From positions 186,001 to 250,000 of the forward strand of contig NZ_FTPB01000003.1 in the NCBI RefSeq assembly GCF_900155595.1: 64,000 nt of DNA. The letters are read 5' to 3'. A program made the position numbers and the translations under genes. This DNA comes from Actinomyces mediterranea. Its GTDB lineage: Bacteria; Actinomycetota; Actinomycetes; Actinomycetales; Actinomycetaceae. The notes under the pieces are model-generated. The model searched no databases, was not told the DNA's origin, and saw nothing but the letters and a program-made list of their open reading frames with translations. Below, piece by piece: positions 35,911 to 44,386 of the stretch; positions within the stretch are counted from its first letter, which is position 1; the number at the start of each line of letters is the position of its first letter.

Positions 35911-38900
35911 TCAGTTCACAGGAGGCTCGTGGGACACACTGGGAATGACGGGGCGGCTCACGCGACTGTTTTCATTGAGAATCCACAGCCTACGCCATGC
36001 GCCCCCTTCGACCACGTCGATCATGGGAAGGCCTGGACGCCATGAGGCGAAGCCAGCCGGATACCCTGGCTCACTCCGCGTCTGAACGGCCGTCCTCAGC
36101 AGCTTCCTATTCTTTGCGTCCCACACACGAACAGACCCATCCCACCCCCCGGCTACCACACGCGAACCATCAACCGACCCCGCGACCGATCCGACGGCTG
36201 CAGTATGGCCCTCCAGCACACTCACAGTCTCGCCAGAATCCACATCCCACACACGAACAGACCCATCCCATCCCCCGGCTACCACACGCGAACCATCAAG
36301 CGACCCCGCGACCGAGACGACGGCTGCAGTATGGCCCTCCAGCACACTCACAGTCTCGCCAGAATCCACATCCCACACACGAACAGACCCATCCCACCCC
36401 CCGGCGACCACACGCGAACCATCAGCCGACCACGCGACCGATCCGACGGGGGACGTGTGGCCCTCCAGCACACTCACAGTCTCGCCAGAATCCACATCCC
36501 ACACACGAACAGACCCATCCTTCCCCCCGGCTGCCACACGAGAACCATCAGCCGACACAGCAAGTGAGACGACGGGGGATGTCTGCCCCTCCAGCACACT
36601 CAGCACACTCACAGTTTCGCCAGAATCCACATCCCACACACGAACAGACCCATCCCACGCCCCGGCGACCACACGCGAACCAACAGCCGACCACGCGACC
36701 GATTCGACCTGGGATGTATGGCCCTCCAGCACACTCACAGTCTCGCCAGAATCCACATCCCACACACGAACAGACCCATCCTCCCCCCCGGCTACCACAC
36801 GCGAACCAACAGCCGACCACGCGACCGATCCGACGGCTGCAGTATGGCCCTCCAGCACACTCACAGTCTCGCCAGAATCCACATCCCACACACGAACAGA
36901 CCCATCCCACCCCCCGGTGACCACACGCGAACCAACAGCCGACCACGCGACCGAGACGACGGCTGCAGTATGGCCCTCCAGCACACTCACAGTCTCGCCA
37001 GAATCCACATCCCACACACGAACAGACCCATCCCACCCCCCGGCGACCACACGAGAACCATCAGCCGACCACGCGACCGAGACGACGCGGGACGTATGGC
37101 CCTCCAGCACACTCAGCACACTCACAGTTTCGCCAGAATCCACATCCCACACACGAACAGACCCATCCCACCCCCCGGCTGCCACACGCGAACCATCAGC
37201 CGATAAGGCCAGCTCTCCAGAGCCGAGCGCTGGGAGGATGATCTGCCCGTGTTGATGCACACTCTTCATTTCCTTCTCCATAGATGCCCACGTGGCCCCT
37301 GAATGCCCCGACGGCCACAACGCGCCTTTACTGCGGGTGTTGGTGAAGGTCGCCTGGGTCAAACGAGCATCCGTGAAGTCAGCGTGGTTCAGATTCACCT
37401 CCTGAAAGACGGCTCGCCTTAGGGAACAGCCCACGAAGCTGGAGCTCGTGAGGTCGAGTTGCCTACTGGCGCTTCCCTGAATCACAATCTCATCGAGCTG
37501 AGCGCCATCAAGTTTGATCCCCCGCAGAAGGGGCATTGGGAGCCCCTGTCGATGAGCGTGAAGGGCGTAGGCAAGGAGAAGCTCACTCACCTGTGGCCGA
37601 TAGCTGGTCCGCCAACGCGTGAGGTGTTGAAGGGCATCGGAATACTCTGTTTGGAACAGTTCACCGAGGAAGGTGAGCGTCTCACGGCTGGGCACGGGAA
37701 TCCTCCAGCCTTCACACGCATTCCGCTTTACACTCTCGGCGAGGTGCCGGGCGAGGAAATACTCAAACAGGGAGGTGTGGGCGAATCTGAAGCCGGCACT
37801 AGGCGCATCTTCACGACTGAGAAAAGTGGCGGTTCTGAGATCCTCTTCGAGACGTTCAAGGTCGGCGTTTGAATAGCGTCTCTGGAACCGAGCTTCGCTG
37901 GCCACCCATTCATGGAACCAGTCGTGCAGCTCTGAGACCGGGAGCAGACTCGTCCCAGAGCGCCACAAGTGTGCGGCTAGAGCCATCACCAAGAGCGGCT
38001 TATGTTCGCGCGAAATGTAGTGCTTCAGGTCATCACGATCAAGCCATTCCTCTGTCATCAGTTCGTAGAGGGTGACTCCCGATACTGCCTCTCCAGAAGC
38101 ACGCCTATCCTCGAGTTCTGGAATCTGTTTCGAAATGAGTTTGAGCGTGTACGGCCGCTCCGAGAGCTCGCTAAGATTGTGGACATTTCTAATGGTTTCC
38201 ATCACCACATCAACCGGGATAGATGGAACTGCGGCTTCCAGGTACTTTCGCACCTGTTTTTCAGTCAGCGGCAACAAAGTCATTGCCCGATAACTCTGCG
38301 CAGTAAGGTCGGTCCTGTTCCGCAGAAGAAAGTGATTCTGCTGAGCCCTGAGAGTAGGGAAGTACTGCGTCCGACAGGTGAGCATGACTTTGGTTTGCGA
38401 TCTCAGTTCTGAAGGCACAACGTCGATTACGCCGAGGAGCTGCTGCGTGAAAGCCAGTCCCGTCCTTTCATTGAACTTGACCAGCAATTCATCGAGCCCA
38501 TCGAAAATCACCAGACAAGGCGAGTCGCTCAACCATGCGACAAATCGATCCCAAGTGTAGTGCTTCGACTCCTTGGGGAGCCAGCCATCGCGCATACAAA
38601 CTTCCACGGTCGCTCTCAGCGAGGAAGCTTCGTCTGCTCTGACGATCTTCTTAAGATCGAAGTAGAGGGGGATGGGAAGGGTCGGATCATTTTCTCGTCG
38701 TTTCTCCAGCTCTTTGGCAAGACGTTGGGAGGTCACCGTTTTTCCCATGCCGTACTCGCCAAGTAGAGCGAAGAACTGTTCCCCCTTCGGATCTGACACC
38801 CATTCGAGCAGGGCTTCCAGAATTGGCCGTCCGGATTCATCAATGGGAGTCGATTCCCACTTGTCCAAACTCACAGGCATCGCTCGAGGATCTTCAATGA

Positions 38901-40104
38901 AACCACCGCCCGCGAAGACGGGATCAAAATCTCCCATTGTGGCGACACTCGGACTTAAATTCACAGGGCGGCGCGCCGGTAAATCGGTTGTCCCTCTTTC
39001 AATGATGGCATGAACAACCTTTGCAGCTTGCTCGGCTGCAATTTTCTGGTCTCGTTCCTTATGCGGATTATTCTTCTCTTCCGCCCAGTCGCAGATCCCT
39101 TTAACCAGCAACCAGCGAGTTTTTTCCCGACATGCTCGCTCGATGCCGGAGCCCTCCATTTCTCCGCCAACAATCCTTACATGTCTCGCCCTGAGCTCAT
39201 CCCGATATTCCTTATTGTCTACCAGGGCATCGCCACTCAGCACGAGGCCTTGATGAATTCTCGGCCACCCCTCCTGTCCCCTGCGAGCATGCTCCAGCTC
39301 CCGCACCCTTGACAGAAGAACGTCTGATGCGGGCCTGGGAAATCCTCGTTGCGTATCATGGCCGTTGGGCTCGACCCGGACATGCATATAGTTGAGGATC
39401 GCTTCACTCACGAGAACATCACCGATTTGTTGCTCCCCAGGCTCAACACCAAAGGCAATCCCCACAGCGTAGACCTCAGTCGGGTTCCAATTCTGTACCG
39501 CCTCTATGGCTGAGTACTGCGCTTCCCCAGTCGTTTGTCCCGAGATCGCGTGAATGATTCGCATTCCGCTGATGTCAGCGAGGTGATAGTAGCTCCGTTC
39601 TCCACGGACCACGCGACGGTCCGGTTCTTTCTCGCTACCCCTGAACTCTTTCCATACTGCCCGAGTTTCATTCGGATTGAATGTCAGCAGCACGACCGTC
39701 GGCACCCCACTCTCAACAGCCCGCTGCTCTGCGAGTTGGTCCTCAGGAATCGCCCTCAGGACGTCCGCATCAAATTGGGGACTCTCCAACTCAGGCCCCT
39801 CGAACCACACCCATCGAGAGCTAGCTCCTCCGCGCTTGCTAGGAGTGATGCACATACTGAAGGCCAGCCCCTGCTCTTCGGCAACCTTGTTCACAGCCAT
39901 CATGAGACGGTTGAGATTCCGATTCCGGTTCGCAGTCTTGTCTTCATAGGGGTAGAGCATCTCAAACAGCTCAGAAACCAGGACACGACCTTCCGCGTCG
40001 AGCATGCCGACGACGACCCCTAGGGCCTTTGAGTTGGCGGATGAGAGACCCTCAAGCCTCTGAATGGCACCCCTAGCGCTGACGAAATCTAAGACTCTCA
40101 CCAC
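35911..40104 (-). CDS. NLR-like STAND ATPase: nucleoside phosphorylase, NACHT, pentapeptide and WD40 domains
   Basis: 1397 residues, GTG 40104 with AAGGA seven bases upstream. Residues 1-110: small unassigned helical/winged-helix-like domain. About 135-370: purine nucleoside phosphorylase/MTA-nucleosidase fold (VVLLTFNPNETRAV, VYAVGIAFGV, GEMEG at 314-318, LLVKGICDWAEEK). About 445-780: NACHT ATPase with Walker A GEYGMGKT (449-456) and Walker B LVIFDGLDEL (531-540). About 875-935: pentapeptide repeats. 961-1329: nine WD40 blades. Such proteins resemble eukaryotic NLRs and bacterial antiphage STAND ATPases: repeats sense, NACHT oligomerises, and the N-terminal enzyme is the effector. Here that would be cleavage of purine nucleosides or related nucleotides. 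No partner gene is adjacent. Defence is inferred, not shown. Confidence 0.85.
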   Translation of the reverse strand: MVRVLDFVSARGAIQRLEGLSSANSKALGVVVGMLDAEGRVLVSELFEMLYPYEDKTANRNRNLNRLMMAVNKVAEEQGLAFSMCITPSKRGGASSRWVWFEGPELESPQFDADVLRAIPEDQLAEQRAVESGVPTVVLLTFNPNETRAVWKEFRGSEKEPDRRVVRGERSYYHLADISGMRIIHAISGQTTGEAQYSAIEAVQNWNPTEVYAVGIAFGVEPGEQQIGDVLVSEAILNYMHVRVEPNGHDTQRGFPRPASDVLLSRVRELEHARRGQEGWPRIHQGLVLSGDALVDNKEYRDELRARHVRIVGGEMEGSGIERACREKTRWLLVKGICDWAEEKNNPHKERDQKIAAEQAAKVVHAIIERGTTDLPARRPVNLSPSVATMGDFDPVFAGGGFIEDPRAMPVSLDKWESTPIDESGRPILEALLEWVSDPKGEQFFALLGEYGMGKTVTSQRLAKELEKRRENDPTLPIPLYFDLKKIVRADEASSLRATVEVCMRDGWLPKESKHYTWDRFVAWLSDSPCLVIFDGLDELLVKFNERTGLAFTQQLLGVIDVVPSELRSQTKVMLTCRTQYFPTLRAQQNHFLLRNRTDLTAQSYRAMTLLPLTEKQVRKYLEAAVPSIPVDVVMETIRNVHNLSELSERPYTLKLISKQIPELEDRRASGEAVSGVTLYELMTEEWLDRDDLKHYISREHKPLLVMALAAHLWRSGTSLLPVSELHDWFHEWVASEARFQRRYSNADLERLEEDLRTATFLSREDAPSAGFRFAHTSLFEYFLARHLAESVKRNACEGWRIPVPSRETLTFLGELFQTEYSDALQHLTRWRTSYRPQVSELLLAYALHAHRQGLPMPLLRGIKLDGAQLDEIVIQGSASRQLDLTSSSFVGCSLRRAVFQEVNLNHADFTDARLTQATFTNTRSKGALWPSGHSGATWASMEKEMKSVHQHGQIILPALGSGELALSADGSRVAAGGWDGSVRVWDVDSGETVSVLSVLEGHTSRVVSVAWSADGSRVVAGGWDGSVRVWDVDSGETVSVLEGHTAAVVSVAWSAVGSRVVTGGWDGSVRVWDVDSGETVSVLEGHTAAVGSVAWSAVGSRVVAGGEDGSVRVWDVDSGETVSVLEGHTSQVESVAWSAVGSRVVAGAWDGSVRVWDVDSGETVSVLSVLEGQTSPVVSLAVSADGSRVAAGGKDGSVRVWDVDSGETVSVLEGHTSPVGSVAWSADGSRVVAGGWDGSVRVWDVDSGETVSVLEGHTAAVVSVAGSLDGSRVVAGGWDGSVRVWDVDSGETVSVLEGHTAAVGSVAGSVDGSRVVAGGWDGSVRVWDAKNRKLLRTAVQTRSEPGYPAGFASWRPGLPMIDVVEGGAWRRLWILNENSRVSRPVIPSVSHEPPVN
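36118..37224. repeat. nine near-identical WD40-encoding repeats
   Basis: Seven internal units of 126 bp and two of 135 bp or more (first and fifth, which carry SVLSVLEG in place of SVLEG). The sequence DGSVRVWDVDSGETVSVL is identical in eight units. Variation concentrates at a few codons: AGG(W/E/K)DG, EG(H/Q)T(S/A)(R/A/Q/P)V(V/G/E)S, VA(W/V/G)S(A/L/V)(D/V)GS. Such DNA similarity implies recent amplification or gene conversion. Confidence 0.92.
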
Positions 40105-40873
40105 GACACCGTCCTTCCAACAGTGCCATACTAGCAGGAAGACGGCGCCAACATGTCTGAATTGACTGAATACAGTCCGAATAGAATGCTCCTCGAATCT
40201 GTCGTCTCGCCTCTATGGCCCTGTGAACCACTGCAGCCATATGCCAATGAGACTCCATGCGCCCACTCTCCCGCCCTACACGCAGGCTGCGATCGACCGC
40301 ACCCACACCCCCACGCTGACACCTGCGAGACTGCCCGGCGGCGTGCACTCACCCCTCACACACCCGAGCCCTCCGCCCAAGCTCACCCTCTTCTCATTCA
40401 CGGAGCACAACCCTTCGTTTACGTCCACGCGAGCACTCGACTCCCACAACACTCTCGCCCCCTCCTCAGTGAGCAGGAGCAGACACCCTCTACTCCCCCT
40501 GAAGGATGAGACGACGGCCAAGGAATAGGAATCGGGGTGTCGTGGATTGATGCGAGCCGAGGCGAAGAGGGGTGCCTTGAGCCCATTGTTGAGGGACCTC
40601 TTCAGGTGGCCGGATGCCGCGTTCGCAGCGCACTCACAGCCCCATTAGCCCCTGAAAATGTTCGGAGCGGCCACAAGCCGCAGGGAGCCTTGAACGACAT
40701 GAGCCGACGCTGATTGTGGTGGAGTTTCCATCTGGCGCAGGTGGTGCGCCCTCGTTCGTGGAATCTGTTGCGCCCGGACTGTGGTGAACGAAGGAGAGAG
40801 TACTCAAAACCGACGCTCGATTTCGCTCCACAGGAGCCAGTAGCCCCGCACTATTCCGGAGTGCTGCCACCCC
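40105..40873. other. intergenic stretch without a supported gene
   Basis: About 770 bases between the NLR-like gene and the AraC-type gene. Base composition differs along it (C-rich on the plus strand around 40250-40500). Short open frames on both strands lack ribosome binding sites and recognisable products. It presumably holds the promoter of the NLR-like gene at its left edge; no clear promoter could be assigned. Confidence 0.4.
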
Positions 40874-41716
40874 CTACATTTTCTCGATGGGTACCCACAG
40901 CTCCATCTCATAGTCGGTCGCACGCATGTCCCCGGGGCCGTAGGCCTCAAAGTCCGGAGCGCCCGAGTGGCGATACCCGTGCTCGGGAAGGAACGATTCC
41001 ATCACGTACCTCCATCCTCGGTGGATGCACTCGGGGACCGGGCCCTCAAGCCTGACGATCGCGTACTCGTTCTCAGGGACTTCGACGACGTCAAGCCCCA
41101 GCTCTCGCGCCGCCTGGCCATCCGAGGCGTCATAGCCCGCTAGGTAGTTGATCGTTCCCGGGTCCTCGACGTCGAAGCACATCCCAAAACACTGTCCACT
41201 TCCGAGCGCACAGAGTGTCCCCTCGTCCCAAGCCGCATGAAGTGCCTGCCAAGTAGCGGGGCACTGAGAGTTCTCGATGGACTCTCGCATGAGCCCGGCC
41301 ACCACGAAGGCAGGCTTCTTCTGGATGCTCACTCTCATTTCATCTCCTCCTGTGACGCTGAGTGTCAGCCGTAGTTTGGACATGACCCGGAAGGGCTTTC
41401 CGTCCTTGACCTCGGAGGGGGTGCAGCCGTGGAAGTCCTTGAATGCTGCGGAAAAAGAATCCGGCGAGCCGAAACCGTACTGCAGTGCCACGTCGATGAC
41501 CCGCCTGTCAGACGAGCGCAGTTCGAATGCGGCCTCGGTGAGTTTGCGCCCACGGATGTACTCCGACAGCGTCATCCCCGTGAAGATGGAGAAGACTCTG
41601 GCGAACATCGCGCGGGAGTACCCCGATAGGCGGCGTATCTCCGCATCATCCGTGCCCTCGAGCAAGTTCTCGTCAATGTGGCCCACCGTCTGATTGAAGT
41701 TCTCCATGATGCTCAT
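40874..41716 (-). CDS. AraC-family regulator with GyrI-like effector domain
   Basis: 280 residues from the ATG at 41716 (AAGGAGG seven bases upstream; product starts MSIMENFNQTVGHIDENL). The N-terminal part is the double helix-turn-helix DNA-binding domain (LSGYSRAMFARVFSIFTGMTLSEYIRGRKL, VIDVALQYGFGSPDSFSAAFKDFHGCTPSEV). The C-terminal half resembles the GyrI/Rob-type small-molecule-binding domain (FVVAGLMRES, GYDASD, WRYVMESFLPEHGY). This combination is common in Firmicutes and in mobile DNA. Target and ligand unknown. The next gene is divergent in content and separated by more than 400 bases. Confidence 0.88.
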   Translation of the reverse strand: MSIMENFNQTVGHIDENLLEGTDDAEIRRLSGYSRAMFARVFSIFTGMTLSEYIRGRKLTEAAFELRSSDRRVIDVALQYGFGSPDSFSAAFKDFHGCTPSEVKDGKPFRVMSKLRLTLSVTGGDEMRVSIQKKPAFVVAGLMRESIENSQCPATWQALHAAWDEGTLCALGSGQCFGMCFDVEDPGTINYLAGYDASDGQAARELGLDVVEVPENEYAIVRLEGPVPECIHRGWRYVMESFLPEHGYRHSGAPDFEAYGPGDMRATDYEMELWVPIEKM

Positions 41717-42093
41717 CTCGCACCTCCTTGCAACGAATGTACGTGCGTCGATCACTGCCGTCCCGAGCCATTCGGTACGAATCGCATGGGGTGCGAATGG
41801 GTGCGCCCCCGCTGGACAGTCCGTCGTTCCCATTGTTCTCAATCTCCATCTTCTTCTCCGCCCCCTCACCCCTGAGCGTCTTCGATGGAGTCATTCCCGC
41901 TGTCCGCTTGGGCTCACCTCCCAGAGCAATCGCCTCCACTCTCACAACAGCAGACACATCCACTCGGGAAAGGAACACCCGTGGCTCCGCCGGGCCTACG
42001 AGCGCATCGCGGCGACACCTTCACTGGGGGAAAGGAATACCCAAGAGAAGGGAAGGCAGCGGGGTGCTCGGCATCCCCACGCATGGTGAGAAG
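41717..42093. other. intergenic stretch without a supported gene
   Basis: About 380 bases upstream of the AraC-type gene. It contains two similar short segments, GGGAAAGGAACACCC near 41967 and GGGGAAAGGAATACCC near 42037. Otherwise no coding signal with a ribosome binding site is visible. Confidence 0.35.
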
Positions 42094-42141
42094 CCAGCGA
42101 GTCCATGTGCATGCAAGCGCAAAGGCACATGGACTCGCTGG
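42094..42141 (-). terminator. hairpin downstream of the XRE regulator gene
   Basis: A perfect 17-bp inverted repeat (CCAGCGAGTCCATGTGC and its complement) with a 14-base loop, nine bases beyond the stop codon at 42151. No U tract is present. Confidence 0.6.
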
Positions 42142-42150
42142 GTGCCATCA

Positions 42151-43050
42151 CTACTGGAGCGCGGCTGATGCGAGGCTCGGCATGTCGATGACCAGTTCAC
42201 TTGTGATCCCGTTGAACTCGATGTAGTTCTCGGCATCATCCTTCGAGAAGTTATCGGCGGGCTTGCCGTCACATTCATAGGAGATCGACGTCGCGATGCC
42301 TTTGCGCACGGCCCTGAACCCGTAGCCGGAGGGAAGGAGAATGCGCGAGGTGGCGGAGACCTGGTTAATCTCGATGCCTCCCTCGTGCGACATGACTCGC
42401 ACGATCATGTCCAGATTCGAATCAATCTCGAACACTCCCCTGTTGTCCTGCACAACGATTTCGGAGATTTTGCCTCCCAGCTCAACCTTGTCGCTGTCGA
42501 TTCCATTGACCTGGACTTTTCCCGCGTTCACGGCTAGCTCAATGTTCCCGGCATATTTCTGCGGGATGAGGATCTGGATCGTGAGCCCCTCCTTCGCCTG
42601 AGCCTCGCTCGCACCTTTGAGACGCACGAGGTCAATATCGATGCCCCTCTTGTTGTCGTCGATTTTGACCTTGTAGTCCTCTTGAATGCCCCGCAGGACG
42701 TTCGACAGGAGCGACACCTGGACCTTCTCCCCCTCGTAGGAGCTCATCGTCACCGTATGGGCTCCGCCCAGGTTGATATCGAAGTCCTTCACACCATCGA
42801 GGTCGTACTCGGTTCTGCTCTCGAAAAGGTAGTCGCTCTGCTTCCTCTCACGCTTTTCTCCGGAGAGCAGCTCATCGAGGGACACCTGGAACAGCTCGGC
42901 GATGGCGATCAGGTTGGACACGTCGGGCACGCCCGTGCCGTTCTCCCATTTCGTAATGGCCTGTCTGGAGACGCCGATCCTTTCGCCCATGCTCTCCTGC
43001 GACATGCCGGACTGCTTCCTCAGATTCTTGATTCGCGCTTCGAGGCTCAT
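42151..43050 (-). CDS. XRE-family regulator with adhesin-like beta C-terminus
   Basis: 299 residues. Residues 1-65 are a Cro/C1-type helix-turn-helix (ARIKNLRKQSGMSQESMGERIGVSRQAITKWENG). Residues 90-290 consist of short beta strands with regular Val/Ile/Asp/Gly spacing (GGAHTVTMSSYEGEKVQV, ELAVNAGKVQVNG, VRVMSHEGGIEINQV), as in DUF4097-type putative adhesin domains. Such fusions are common in Firmicutes; Lys/Asn/Ile content is higher here than in neighbours, suggesting transfer. A sensor role for the beta domain is inference. An inverted repeat pair lies upstream of the start. Confidence 0.85.
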   Translation of the reverse strand: MSLEARIKNLRKQSGMSQESMGERIGVSRQAITKWENGTGVPDVSNLIAIAELFQVSLDELLSGEKRERKQSDYLFESRTEYDLDGVKDFDINLGGAHTVTMSSYEGEKVQVSLLSNVLRGIQEDYKVKIDDNKRGIDIDLVRLKGASEAQAKEGLTIQILIPQKYAGNIELAVNAGKVQVNGIDSDKVELGGKISEIVVQDNRGVFEIDSNLDMIVRVMSHEGGIEINQVSATSRILLPSGYGFRAVRKGIATSISYECDGKPADNFSKDDAENYIEFNGITSELVIDMPSLASAALQ

Positions 43051-43122
43051 TGTTCTTCTCCTTCGTCCTGGTCAGATTCGTCATAGTCGGATGAGTCATC
43101 GTCGGCAATGTTCGTCAAACAG

Positions 43123-43182
43123 TGCTTGCGAAACAAGCAACTCTGGCTGACATCAGCCCGAATTTTCGCTACTTTCCGTAGC
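43123..43182. promoter_or_regulatory. two inverted repeats upstream of the XRE gene
   Basis: TGCTTG-CGAAA-CAAGCA (43123-43139) and GCTAC-TTTCC-GTAGC (43168-43182) both have 5-base spacers and lie 73 and 118 bases upstream of the XRE start. They are candidate autoregulatory operators. Confidence 0.35.
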
Positions 43183-43341
43183 ATTTGCCCCTGAGTTCTC
43201 CTCCTCGGCTCCGGCCTCGCCCTCGTCCCGTTCGCGCCTCAGTCTCAAGTTCCCGCGTCTTCGCCCCTTCCCAAAGCTTGAGCAGGAAATTCCTTGAATG
43301 AACAGTTGATCAGCGAGAGCAATGCAACACCCCTCGCCTTT

Positions 43342-43356
43342 TGACAACGATTCCCA
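43342..43356 (+). promoter_or_regulatory. Zur-like box at the island znuA promoter
   Basis: TGACAACGATTCCCA fits the 7-1-7 Fur-family pattern loosely. It overlaps a -35-like TTGACA (43341-43346) and lies 20 bases before the znuA start, as expected for a zinc-repressed promoter. A related site precedes the second znuA at 60059. Confidence 0.5.
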
Positions 43357-43375
43357 TTAATAAGAAACTGGTGGC

Positions 43376-44386
43376 ATGAATATCAGACGCTCCCTCGCGC
43401 TCGCCACGGCCGCCCTCGCCGCAGCCTCCCTCACCGCATGCTCTCAGCCCACAGCTTCCACCCCCTCCGATTCAACGGCGCAGACCGGCGGCCAACTCAA
43501 AGTGATGGCCTCCTTCTACCCGCTCAAGTACCTGACTGAACAGATCGGCGGCGAGCTCACCTCCGTCACCTCACTCACCCCAGACGGTGCCGAGCCGCAC
43601 GATCTCGAACTCTCCCCCGCCAGCGTCGATCAGCTCGGCAAAGCCGATGCCGTCGTCTACCTCAAGGGCTTCCAGAGTGCCGTCGACGAGGCCGTCGAGC
43701 ACAACGCCCCTAAGACCGTCATTGATGTTGCGCCGGCTGTTCAACTCGTCAAGGTCTCCGACTCGGGGAACCACGTCAATGATCACGACCACGATGCAGA
43801 TCACGATCACGAGGCCGACCACGACCACGATCACAAGGCCGATCACGACCACGATCACGACCACGACATGTCGACCGACCCGCACTTCTGGCTCGACCCG
43901 GAGCGCATGAGCCAGGCCGCCACCCTGATCGGACAAGCCCTCGCCGACGCCGACCCGAAGAACGCACAGACCTACACCTCGAACGCCGCGAATGTCGCGC
44001 ACTCGATGAAAGACCTCGGAACCGAACTCGTCTCCGGCACCGCGACCTGCGAACACACAACCTTCGTCACCGCTCACGCCGCCTTCGGCTACCTCGCCGA
44101 CCGCACAGGCCTGACCCAAGTGGGAATCTCCGGCCTCGACCCTGATTCCTCCCCCTCCCCCGCTCGCCTGCAAGAGATCTCCGAACTCGTGAAAGCCCAG
44201 GGCGTCTCCACCATCTTCACCGAGGCCCTCATCGACCCGAAGGTCGCAGAAACCCTCGCAAAAGACCTCGGAATCGAAACCGCCGTCCTCGACCCGATTG
44301 AGAGCCAAGTGAACCCGAACGAGGATTACGCGGCAGCCATGCGCAACAACATCACCGCACTTCGCAAGGCCCTGCACTGCAAGTGA
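43376..44386 (+). CDS. znuA: zinc-binding lipoprotein ZnuA, island copy
   Basis: 336 residues, with a lipoprotein signal peptide (Cys22 in SLTAC). The cluster A-I metal-binding fold is clear: VMASFYPLKYLTEQIGG, the ligand His in DGAEPHDLEL, a His/Asp-rich loop at about 135-172 (HDHDADHDHEADHDHDHK), DPHFWLDPERM, TAHAAFGYLADRTGL and IFTEALIDPK. It captures zinc outside the membrane. About three quarters identical to the protein at 60073-61110. Its stop overlaps the start of the ZnuC-SorC chimera as GTGA. No ZnuB follows. Confidence 0.93.
   Translation: MNIRRSLALATAALAAASLTACSQPTASTPSDSTAQTGGQLKVMASFYPLKYLTEQIGGELTSVTSLTPDGAEPHDLELSPASVDQLGKADAVVYLKGFQSAVDEAVEHNAPKTVIDVAPAVQLVKVSDSGNHVNDHDHDADHDHEADHDHDHKADHDHDHDHDMSTDPHFWLDPERMSQAATLIGQALADADPKNAQTYTSNAANVAHSMKDLGTELVSGTATCEHTTFVTAHAAFGYLADRTGLTQVGISGLDPDSSPSPARLQEISELVKAQGVSTIFTEALIDPKVAETLAKDLGIETAVLDPIESQVNPNEDYAAAMRNNITALRKALHCK

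Noticed and set aside
36118-37224. CRISPR array
   Set aside because: The repeats are regular but 126-135 bp long, have no unique spacers and encode WD40 blades in frame.
35997-37255. Long plus-strand open frames rich in Pro/Thr/His opposite the NLR-like gene
   Set aside because: They are the antisense of the 126-bp WD40 repeats, which keep several frames open by periodicity. No ribosome binding site or protein-like composition.
40276-40521. Minus-strand 81-codon frame upstream of the NLR-like gene
   Set aside because: Some protein-like segments (SVNEKRVSLGGGLG) but no ribosome binding site and no recognisable relatives; not called.
43153-43347. Minus-strand 64-codon frame upstream of the XRE gene
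   Set aside because: Low-complexity Glu/Arg/Gly composition, and it covers the candidate operators; more likely regulatory DNA.
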